Translations under genes and position numbers: made by a program
Notes under the pieces: generated by a model
What the model was told of the DNA's origin: nothing
Seen by the model: the letters and a program-made list of their open reading frames with translations, nothing else
Database searches by the model: none
Part shown: piece after piece, positions 42,876 through 49,775 of the stretch
Position numbering within the stretch: position 1 is the first letter of the stretch
Layout of the letters: each line of letters begins with the position of its first letter
Assembly (NCBI RefSeq): GCF_000255655.1
Contig: NZ_JH636435.1
Coordinates: 1,068,697 to 1,118,471 of the forward strand
Direction of reading: 5' to 3'
DNA: 49,775 bases
Source: Schlesneria paludicola DSM 18645
Lineage (GTDB): Bacteria; Planctomycetota; Planctomycetia; Planctomycetales; Planctomycetaceae

Positions 42876-45560
42876 ATGAGCGAAATCAGTCGTGTCGCGC
42901 TTTTTGGCAAGCTGAATAGTGTCGGATACAAAGCAATCGAGGGGGCGACGGTCTTCTGCAAACTTCGCGGAAACCCCTACGTTGAGCTCGTGCATTGGCT
43001 GTCGCAACTCGTCCAGGCACAGGATTCGGATATCCATCGCATCATCAAGCACTTCAATCTTGATTCTGCCGTCCTGGCTAAAGACATCACCGAAGCGCTC
43101 GATCGCCTGCCACGCGGCGCGTCGTCCATCTCGGATATTTCCTCGCACATCGAAGAAGCAGTCGAACGCGGATGGGTGTTCGGTTCACTGATGTTTGGTG
43201 AATCACAGGTCCGAACCGGACACCTGATCGTTGGCATCCTGAAAACAACCAACCTTCGCAACGCGCTGCTCTCGATTTCGAAAGAGTTTTCGAAGATCAA
43301 GCTGGAAACGCTGCAGGACAGTTTCGCCAAGATCGTCAGCGGCTCACCCGAAGACGCGCTACGTGCCACAGACGGATTTCAATCTGGTGCCGCACCAGGC
43401 GAAGCCAGTGGCGCCGTCCCGCCAGCCCAGATGGGTAAACAAGAAGCGCTGAATCGATTCTCGGTCGATCTGACGGAGCGAGCTCGCAAAGGCGAAATTG
43501 ATCGTGTGGTTGGCCGCGACGACGAAATTCGCCAGATTGTCGATATCCTGATGCGTCGGCGTCAGAACAATCCGATCCTCACCGGTGAAGCCGGCGTCGG
43601 AAAAACGGCCGTCGTCGAAGGCTTCGCGATGCGGATCGCGGCGGGTGATGTTCCCCCACCACTCCGTGACGTGTCACTTCGATCGCTCGACATCGGCTTA
43701 CTTCAGGCCGGCGCCAGCATGAAAGGGGAGTTTGAAAACCGACTTCGCCAGGTCATCGAGGAAGTCCAGAGTTCGCCCAAACCGATCATTCTCTTCATCG
43801 ATGAAGCCCATACGCTCATCGGCGCCGGCGGAGCAGCCGGGACGGGAGATGCCGCGAACCTGCTCAAGCCCGCTTTGGCACGTGGCACGTTACGAACCAT
43901 CGCCGCCACGACATGGGCCGAATACAAAAAACACATCGAGAAAGATCCGGCGCTCACGCGACGCTTTCAGGTCGTCCAGGTAGACGAACCCGATGAAGAG
44001 AAGGCGATTCTGATGATGCGTGGAATCGTTTCCGCGTTAGAAAAACATCACCGCGTGCAAATTCTCGATGAAGCCGTTAAGGCAGCGGTTCGTTTGTCTC
44101 ATCGCTACATCCCAGCACGACAACTGCCGGACAAATCCGTCAGCCTGCTCGACACCTCTTGCGCTCGCGTGGCCGTCAGTCATCACGCTGTCCCTGCCGA
44201 GCTCGATGACTGTCGCAAGAAAATCGAGTCACTCGACACCGAACTGGAAATCATTCAGCGCGAGAAGGATGTGGGCATCGACACCGCCGCGCGGGAAGCA
44301 ACCGCACGCAAACAACTCGAAGAAGCCCACGCACGCCGGACTTCGCTTGAGGAGCGATGGAATGCAGAAAAAGAACTCGTCGATCAAATCCTTGCATTGC
44401 GAGATAAGTTGCGGCAAAAGACAGGCTCCGTCGAAGCGCCTCCGACAGACCAGGCGGCCAATGACGCCGAACGCACGCAATTGCTGGCCCAGTTGACGGA
44501 ACTTCAAACGAAGCTGTCCACAATGCAGGGTGAATCGCCATTGATCCTGCCGAGCGTCGACGAACAGGCTGTCGCATCGGTCGTCGGCGACTGGACCGGA
44601 ATTCCTGTCGGACGCATGGTCCGCGATGAAGTCGAAACCGTGCTGAAGCTCGCAGACACCTTGAATCAACGTGTGATTGGTCAAAAACACTCGCTCGATC
44701 TGATTGCCGATCGAATTCAGACATCACGCGCCAAGATGGACAACCCCAGCCGTCCGATCGGCGTGTTCATGCTGTGCGGTCCCAGCGGTGTCGGCAAAAC
44801 CGAAACGGCACTGGCATTGGCAGAATCACTCTACGGAGGCGAGCAGAATCTGATCACGATCAATATGAGTGAATTCCAGGAAGCACATACCGTCTCAACG
44901 CTAAAGGGAGCTCCTCCCGGATATGTCGGATACGGTGAAGGTGGACGATTGACCGAAGCCGTCCGTCGTAAGCCATACAGCGTGGTGCTTTTGGACGAAG
45001 TCGAAAAAGCACATGCTGATGTCCACGAAATCTTCTTCCAGGTCTTCGACAAAGGAATCATGGAAGACGGCGAAGGCCGACAGATCGACTTCAAGAACAC
45101 ATTGATCCTGCTGACATCGAACGTTGGCAGTGATCTGATCATGAATCTGTGCAAAGATCCCGAACTGATGCCCGGGGTCGCCGACATCGCCAAATCCTTG
45201 CGTCAACCGTTGCTGAAGGTTTTTCCGGCCGCATTGCTAGGGCGATTGATGGTGATCCCCTACTATCCGCTTAGCAACGAAATGATTTCGAACATTGCCC
45301 GGCTGCAACTGGGCCGGATCCAAAAGCGGATTGCCGCCAACCACAGCATTCCATTTACCTATGACGATGACGTCATCAAGCTGATTGTCAGCCGATGTAC
45401 CGAGTTGGAAAGCGGTGGACGAATGATCGACGCAATCCTCTCGAATACGGTGCTGCCGCGAATCAGTAAGGAATACTTGCGCGGATTGGTTGAGAACAAA
45501 CAACTTAGCCGCATTGCGATGTCAGTCGCGGACGGCGATTTCGAGTTTCGGATCGAATAG
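42876..45560 (+). CDS. tssH: TssH/ClpV, T6SS sheath-disassembling AAA+ ATPase
   Basis: 894 residues. The Clp N-terminal domain spans about 1-150. The D1 AAA+ module has Walker A GEAGVGKT (about 237-244) and Walker B ILFIDEAHTLIGAGG. A ClpB-like coiled-coil middle region (about 440-540, KKIESLDTELEIIQREKDVG) is followed by D2 with VVGDWTGIPVGRM, Walker A GPSGVGKT (about 635-642) and Walker B VVLLDEVEKAHADVHEIFFQ. It unfolds TssC from contracted sheaths so subunits can be reused. Length and order are as expected for ClpV. It is the last recognisable T6SS core gene, 54 bases after tssG. Confidence 0.97.
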   Translation: MSEISRVALFGKLNSVGYKAIEGATVFCKLRGNPYVELVHWLSQLVQAQDSDIHRIIKHFNLDSAVLAKDITEALDRLPRGASSISDISSHIEEAVERGWVFGSLMFGESQVRTGHLIVGILKTTNLRNALLSISKEFSKIKLETLQDSFAKIVSGSPEDALRATDGFQSGAAPGEASGAVPPAQMGKQEALNRFSVDLTERARKGEIDRVVGRDDEIRQIVDILMRRRQNNPILTGEAGVGKTAVVEGFAMRIAAGDVPPPLRDVSLRSLDIGLLQAGASMKGEFENRLRQVIEEVQSSPKPIILFIDEAHTLIGAGGAAGTGDAANLLKPALARGTLRTIAATTWAEYKKHIEKDPALTRRFQVVQVDEPDEEKAILMMRGIVSALEKHHRVQILDEAVKAAVRLSHRYIPARQLPDKSVSLLDTSCARVAVSHHAVPAELDDCRKKIESLDTELEIIQREKDVGIDTAAREATARKQLEEAHARRTSLEERWNAEKELVDQILALRDKLRQKTGSVEAPPTDQAANDAERTQLLAQLTELQTKLSTMQGESPLILPSVDEQAVASVVGDWTGIPVGRMVRDEVETVLKLADTLNQRVIGQKHSLDLIADRIQTSRAKMDNPSRPIGVFMLCGPSGVGKTETALALAESLYGGEQNLITINMSEFQEAHTVSTLKGAPPGYVGYGEGGRLTEAVRRKPYSVVLLDEVEKAHADVHEIFFQVFDKGIMEDGEGRQIDFKNTLILLTSNVGSDLIMNLCKDPELMPGVADIAKSLRQPLLKVFPAALLGRLMVIPYYPLSNEMISNIARLQLGRIQKRIAANHSIPFTYDDDVIKLIVSRCTELESGGRMIDAILSNTVLPRISKEYLRGLVENKQLSRIAMSVADGDFEFRIE

Positions 45561-45572
45561 GAGTCGTGAACG

Positions 45573-46118
45573 ATGTGGTGGAAATTTTGGACGTGGTTTC
45601 GCCACGAGGACACCTCGAAGTACATCACCAAAGCGCCACGGAAAGTGCGATCCGTTTCTGGAGTTCCTTCAGAAGCGGATCGCAACGAACCGGAAGACAT
45701 TCTAGGTTCGATTTCCGAGTTGATTGAAGACCACGCGCCCGACACCACTGAATTCGTCCAACCGGCTCGAATTGTCGAGCCGGTTCAGGCGATCGAGTCA
45801 GTTCCAATAGTCGAGCCGACAGCACCGAAAACGGCTCGATTACCCGAACGAGCCGCTGACATCATTCAGCAAACAAGCAGGCCGCCGGAATTTCTCTTGC
45901 CGACAAACGTCGAGCCGCCACCGACGGCAAAGCCCACTCGCGAGCCGTCGACAATCAAACGTCGTGACGAATCACAGAACGATGCACGACAGACCCTCGT
46001 TGCAGACGATATCCTGAAGGCCTTGTCTGAGCGATTCAAAGACTTCGACAAGTCAGACGAAGATGAAGATCGCGACGGACCATCGCCCTATCAGACGATA
46101 GTTCCAAACGACGATTGA
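45573..46118 (+). CDS. Hypothetical protein at end of T6SS operon
   Basis: 181 residues, starting 12 bases after the clpV stop with GGAGTCGTG upstream of ATG. It opens with the aromatic stretch MWWKFWTWFRHED, which could dip into a membrane. The middle is Pro/Glu/Val-rich and probably disordered (VEPVQAIESVPIVEP repeats VEP). It ends with a helical segment (LVADDILKALSERFKDFDKS) and an acidic tail. I recognise no family. The tight spacing suggests it is co-expressed with clpV and could be a T6SS adaptor or regulator; this is inference. Confidence 0.65.
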   Translation: MWWKFWTWFRHEDTSKYITKAPRKVRSVSGVPSEADRNEPEDILGSISELIEDHAPDTTEFVQPARIVEPVQAIESVPIVEPTAPKTARLPERAADIIQQTSRPPEFLLPTNVEPPPTAKPTREPSTIKRRDESQNDARQTLVADDILKALSERFKDFDKSDEDEDRDGPSPYQTIVPNDD

Positions 46119-46148
46119 TGCGGTGTCCGAATTCGAAGATATCGCATC
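46117..46148 (+). terminator. Possible hairpin at the end of the T6SS operon
   Basis: GATGCGGTGTC and GATATCGCATC form an 11-bp stem with two G-U pairs around a 10-base loop, starting at the stop codon of the last gene. No T-run follows. The adjacent gene is convergent, which fits a transcript end here. Confidence 0.4.
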
Positions 46149-46239
46149 GTCTAGGCTGCGTTACGTTCATTCGTAGCCAGTCCATCAAGGGCGCGATCGA
46201 TGGCGCCATGCAGACGGAAGTTCGATTAAGGCCACGCGG

Positions 46240-47586
46240 TCAATACGTAAACTTGAAGTCGAGTCGCACCATATCGTTAACGTACTGATTGCCCATCCCG
46301 ATTGTGTTGCTGATGCCGAATTCAAAAAGCCCCAAGTCGCCCTTGGGGCCAATGACGAAGCGGACGCCTTGAACCAGATTGATGGCCGTCTCGCCAGAAG
46401 CACTTACGCTCAGTCCATTGACCGTCTTTTGGCCACCGAGAAAGCCGTAATTCACCAGTTCCAGATCCGGAATGACCGCGAAGTTGTTCGTTTCGTACAG
46501 CACATGGCTGATCCCCACCCCGTAGTTCAGGACGTTGCTGGCAAAATCAACGTCGGCAGCAATTGGAATCCACAGCTTGACCTGACCATGAACATAGGTA
46601 CTCGGATTGATCTCGTACCGCGTCAGAAGACCTGGTTCCAATGAGAGATGTCCGGCGCCTGCACCTGTCTTTGCGGATCCGATGTTGATGTAAGTCCGAA
46701 AGATCTGCGTGACCTGCCATCGTTTGCCGTTAATCAAACGCGCCTTGGTCGCGATCTTCATGTCGCCGATGCCACTCGCCGAGTTCCCATTTGGATCATC
46801 AATAAATCGCACGGGGATTTCGGTCTGGACCGAGAACACACTGCTTCCCGCTTCAGTGATAAATCGCAATTCTTGATAATTGATGGAGTTGGAGAGCGTC
46901 GTGGGCCCTTTGCCCGGCTTGCTCCAGAAGTACTCCGAGCGACTGGGGGTTTGCAGTCCAAAACCCGAATCCCAACGAACCATCGTGAAGTTTGTCGGTT
47001 GAGACGCATCGATTTCGAAGGGCGCAAAGACAACTCGCTCGTGGCCGATCCCGACATCAGAACAAACATTCGCAGAACGATTTCGGCCGATCCCAAAAAA
47101 CTGGGCGACCGGGCTCCAGTTCTCGACTTCGTGACAGCAGTTCTGCTTGATGATGCCAAAAACAGGTTCACAAGAATCACACGGTGTGTCACCGAATTGC
47201 AGCGGTGGATGCTCCATGTCCATGGGAAGTTGCTCAATCTCACCCGGCATGAAGCTCCCATCGATTGGCGTGGGGCTCAGCGGCACTTCTTGGCTGACCT
47301 GTTGCAGGAAGCGATGCTTTTTCCAGAACCGAAATCCCCGCTTTGGCACCGACAAATCGTGACTGAAATCCGTGTTCTCGTCCTCCGCAAAAACAGACTC
47401 CACCTGCAGGGCTGGCTGAATAAACTGCGGGTCGTCAGAACTTTCCGAGAACTCTTCGTCAGAGTCCTCTGATTCCTGCTCGAATGAGCTCCAGTCAGAC
47501 TCTGTCTCAAACGCGGAAATGCTGGCGAGCAATAGACCTTGCACCAGCAATCCGGCAAACAGCAGTCTCAGTCCGACACGGAACAT
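46240..47586 (-). CDS. Outer-membrane beta-barrel, MetA-like transporter family
   Basis: The chosen start is ATG 47586, which places a clean signal peptide first (MFRVGLRLLFAGLLVQGLLL); ATG 47682 is possible but adds 32 residues. 448 residues. An acidic linker (SSFEQESEDSDEEFSESSDD) follows the signal. The rest has alternating beta strands typical of MetA-pathway/transporter barrels (SVFSVQTEIPVRFIDDPNGN, WQVTQIFRTYINIGSAKTGA, GLLTRYEINPSTYVHGQVKL) and ends in DMVRLDFKFTY with a terminal aromatic. Probably an outer-membrane channel of unknown substrate. It is convergent with the T6SS operon and not obviously part of it. Confidence 0.8.
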   Translation of the reverse strand: MFRVGLRLLFAGLLVQGLLLASISAFETESDWSSFEQESEDSDEEFSESSDDPQFIQPALQVESVFAEDENTDFSHDLSVPKRGFRFWKKHRFLQQVSQEVPLSPTPIDGSFMPGEIEQLPMDMEHPPLQFGDTPCDSCEPVFGIIKQNCCHEVENWSPVAQFFGIGRNRSANVCSDVGIGHERVVFAPFEIDASQPTNFTMVRWDSGFGLQTPSRSEYFWSKPGKGPTTLSNSINYQELRFITEAGSSVFSVQTEIPVRFIDDPNGNSASGIGDMKIATKARLINGKRWQVTQIFRTYINIGSAKTGAGAGHLSLEPGLLTRYEINPSTYVHGQVKLWIPIAADVDFASNVLNYGVGISHVLYETNNFAVIPDLELVNYGFLGGQKTVNGLSVSASGETAINLVQGVRFVIGPKGDLGLFEFGISNTIGMGNQYVNDMVRLDFKFTY

Positions 47587-47944
47587 TTCGCATCCGCAAC
47601 AAGTGACGTCAAGCGCAAACATTGACCGCAAACAGAAAGCAGTCTGTGGAAACCACGCGGACAGGTGGTGAATCGTGTTCAAAACACCAGGACTACTCCG
47701 GTACGAGATTCACTCTCCTCTGATTTCGACAATCCACCAGTCACCCATGTATCGGACGTAGCGATTTTTCCGGACAGAATCAATTTGTCGGCTAGGACCA
47801 GTTTTCCGGACGGGTGCAATTTACCGACTTCGCCAATCCAGGAAATCTTCGCGCATCACCGCATTCTACGCAGAACCCCTGTAGATTCGTGTTCGTGTGA
47901 GGCCCTGAGCGCGGCTTGACAACGTTTCATGGCGAACACGGACA
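47587..47944. other. Gap with a short direct repeat resembling an insertion-sequence end remnant
   Basis: TTTTCCGGAC occurs at 47766-47775 and again at 47802-47811. Each copy is followed by a CAATTT-(GTCGGC/ACCGAC) segment at the same spacing, so the repeat unit is 36 bases. Multiple short terminal repeats of this kind are a feature of some IS elements, IS21-like for example, but no transposase reading frame remains. The promoter of the downstream barrel gene should also be here. Confidence 0.4.
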
Positions 47945-49651
47945 CTACTTTCTCACGCCGTCCAAATCACGGGCAATTGGCAGAATGATTTGAGTCGGAT
48001 GCTTCTCTGACAGATGCAATGAATTCGTCGCGACACGAGACTCGTGATCGGCACGAAATCCATGTCCCGTATTCGGATTCGGATCGAATCGCGGTGCGTT
48101 CGAAGACGAAACGGCAATCCGCAGACGATGTCCCTTGTTGAACACCAAAGACGTACTCCATAAATCGACCGGAATTTCGGCAATTTGTCCTGGTTCTAAC
48201 AATTCTTCGTTCTCGAACGAGGCACGAAACCTCGTCCGCATGATTCCATCCGTCACGAGCATCGACCTTCCATCGGGATACACGTCGGTCAACTTCACCG
48301 TGAAGTCGGTGTCGGGACAATCTGATGAAACGAACAAGCGCGCGCGAATTCTGCCGGTCACTTCCAGGGGTGCGTCGAGAGCATCAGTCGTAAAGACCAG
48401 AACGTCGGATCGCGATTCAACTGGCCGTTGATCCCGCGGACCAATGTTTGCCCCAAGCTCTGCTCCTCCAATCGTGGGAACCGGATGCGCCGGGTCGTAC
48501 TTGTAAGAACGGACATGGATTGCGGTCGGGCGTGAAGTCGACAATGTTCCATCCGAATGCAGGTAGTAGCTCGTTTCGGTTGCATCTGGTGGCCAGGACT
48601 CAACGTTTCGCCAATAGTTGCCTGGAGCATTCGCGTCGGTTGGATCGCCCATGACGTAATAGTGGACCGGCTTCTCTGTTCCGACACCATTGTTTTGGCC
48701 TTTCAGAATTGCGTCGAACCACGTCAGATTATCAGCGCAGCGAGGTCCCTTTCGCGCGGTATCAGGATACTTCAGCTCCATCATGCTCCCGTGCCCAACT
48801 GGCGCAATCACCAGCCGACAATGGCCCCGCACCGTAGGCCCGCCACGCGATTGAATTGTCGTAAATGAATTGATCGTGCCTTGCAGAAAGATGTCATACC
48901 ATCCACCAAAGAAAACCGCGGGTGCGTTCACACGTTCCGCCTGCGGTTCGGCATTGAGTTCGGTCCAGAACGCGTCATACCGCGGATGTGCCACGAACGT
49001 CTCCAAATTCACGTCCGTCATACCGGTTGCTTTTAACCAATTTTCCAGCAAACCGGTCCTGAATGCGCCCCCTTGATAGGCGGCCTGAAGATACATGTCC
49101 GAGAACGCAACGGCGACATGCTGAGCTTTCAGTGCGGCGGGAGCTCCGGGGGCCGCCATGTTCTGAGTCACCCCCAGCGCTGACCCGCCTGTGCTGCCAA
49201 TCATTCCGTTGCACCAGGGCTGTCGAGCAATCCACTTAAGCGTGTCATGACCGTCATGGGGTTCATTCCAACCGTCATTGTGAAAAATAATCGAATGATG
49301 TCCCTTAGATTTGAATCGTCCGCGCAGGTCCTGAGCAACAAACGCGTAACCGTGACGACAAAACTTAAGAGCCTCGGCTTTTAGCCCGTCTTGATTGTAC
49401 GGCGTCCGCCCAACGATCACCGGAAATGGCCCAATCTCTCTCGGCTGATAGACCGTCGTCGACAGCTCGATCCCGTCCGACATCGGGACCATGACCTCTC
49501 GAACGTCAAATTCCAATTGACGTTCATCCGCGACGATCAGTCCCGTATTACCCACGCATAGGACGGTTCCAACAAGTATCCAATGCATTGATCTCAATAG
49601 CCGGTGGTGTAGCAACATAGGTTCGGCATCCCAGAGGGCTAGACGTTTCAT
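47945..49651 (-). CDS. CocE/NonD-type alpha/beta hydrolase, secreted
   Basis: 568 residues from ATG 49651. In-frame ATGs at 49618 and 49588 could place the signal (HWILVGTVLCVGNTGLIVAD) nearer the terminus. The CocE/X-Pro dipeptidyl-peptidase S15 pattern is seen: MSDGIELSTTVYQPREIGPF, GYAFVAQDLRGRFKSKG, and the nucleophile Ser157 in GSTGGSALGVTQNMAAPGAP (GxSxxG). FFGGWYDIFLQGTINSFTTI holds the Asp-containing loop, VIAPVGHGSM the His loop, and a C-terminal jelly-roll binding domain follows (RARLFVSSDCPDTDFTVKLT; FNKGHRLRIAVSSSNAPRFD). Such enzymes cleave esters or acyl-peptides. No link to T6SS is visible. Confidence 0.9.
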   Translation of the reverse strand: MKRLALWDAEPMLLHHRLLRSMHWILVGTVLCVGNTGLIVADERQLEFDVREVMVPMSDGIELSTTVYQPREIGPFPVIVGRTPYNQDGLKAEALKFCRHGYAFVAQDLRGRFKSKGHHSIIFHNDGWNEPHDGHDTLKWIARQPWCNGMIGSTGGSALGVTQNMAAPGAPAALKAQHVAVAFSDMYLQAAYQGGAFRTGLLENWLKATGMTDVNLETFVAHPRYDAFWTELNAEPQAERVNAPAVFFGGWYDIFLQGTINSFTTIQSRGGPTVRGHCRLVIAPVGHGSMMELKYPDTARKGPRCADNLTWFDAILKGQNNGVGTEKPVHYYVMGDPTDANAPGNYWRNVESWPPDATETSYYLHSDGTLSTSRPTAIHVRSYKYDPAHPVPTIGGAELGANIGPRDQRPVESRSDVLVFTTDALDAPLEVTGRIRARLFVSSDCPDTDFTVKLTDVYPDGRSMLVTDGIMRTRFRASFENEELLEPGQIAEIPVDLWSTSLVFNKGHRLRIAVSSSNAPRFDPNPNTGHGFRADHESRVATNSLHLSEKHPTQIILPIARDLDGVRK

Positions 49652-49775
49652 TGACGGTTTTGCTGTTATCCCTGTCAGCGATTCAGGTGACCACAGAGTT
49701 TGTTTGGTCGCCGACAGCCGAAATCAACGTTACTAGAGAGCATTTCATAACCGCCTCATTGTAATGAGCGCGCAG

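Noticed and set aside
43450..45560. Housekeeping ClpB chaperone instead of ClpV
   Set aside because: Its immediate linkage to tssEFG and the ClpV-like N-terminal domain favour the T6SS ATPase.

Overview
The window looks like chromosomal DNA of a planctomycete (order Planctomycetales or a close relative). This rests on a giant surface protein with the planctomycete-type N-terminal LEDRR/LEPR signature, a small secreted protein of a family I associate with planctomycetes, the site-2-protease/HlyD fusion exporter genes, and moderate GC content with loose ribosome-binding sites. This assignment is inferred from gene content; no rRNA or tRNA gene is visible.

Left region (1-12.5 kb): an envelope/secretion block. 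A giant repeat protein with RTX-like and autotransporter-associated beta-strand repeats runs off the left edge on the minus strand. Next comes a small secreted protein on the plus strand. A minus-strand group then encodes a GAF-GAF-HlyD protein, a HlyD adaptor and an M50 zinc-protease/HlyD fusion, and a TolC-like outer-membrane lipoprotein gene is divergent from it. No ABC transporter is present, so this is an export apparatus without an obvious ATPase.

Middle and right (12.9-46.1 kb): one large type VI secretion (T6SS) locus. The plus-strand order is vgrG, an FHA protein, giant pseudo-caspase protein 1, a HEAT/parvulin-like lipoprotein, giant pseudo-caspase/vWA protein 2, tssK, tssL, a truncated tssM, tssA, tssB, tssC, hcp, a YopT-like (C58) cysteine protease effector, tagJ, tssE, tssF, tssG, tssH(clpV), and a small hypothetical gene. 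A minus-strand pair (PAAR spike tip plus a methyltransferase with a zinc ribbon) sits between the FHA gene and giant protein 1. Sheath, tube, spike, baseplate and recycling ATPase genes are all canonical. The membrane complex is not: TssM stops just after its third membrane helix, so it has no periplasmic domain, and there is no TssJ. Two N-terminally anchored giants (1796 and 1651 residues) and a lipoprotein sit exactly where the missing envelope-spanning parts would be expected. My main hypothesis is that they form a replacement trans-envelope complex, which would make this a distinct T6SS architecture.

Right end (46.2-49.8 kb): two minus-strand genes unrelated to T6SS, an outer-membrane beta-barrel of the MetA-like transporter type and a secreted CocE/NonD alpha/beta hydrolase. 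The gap between them holds a short direct repeat that may be the remnant of an insertion-sequence end.
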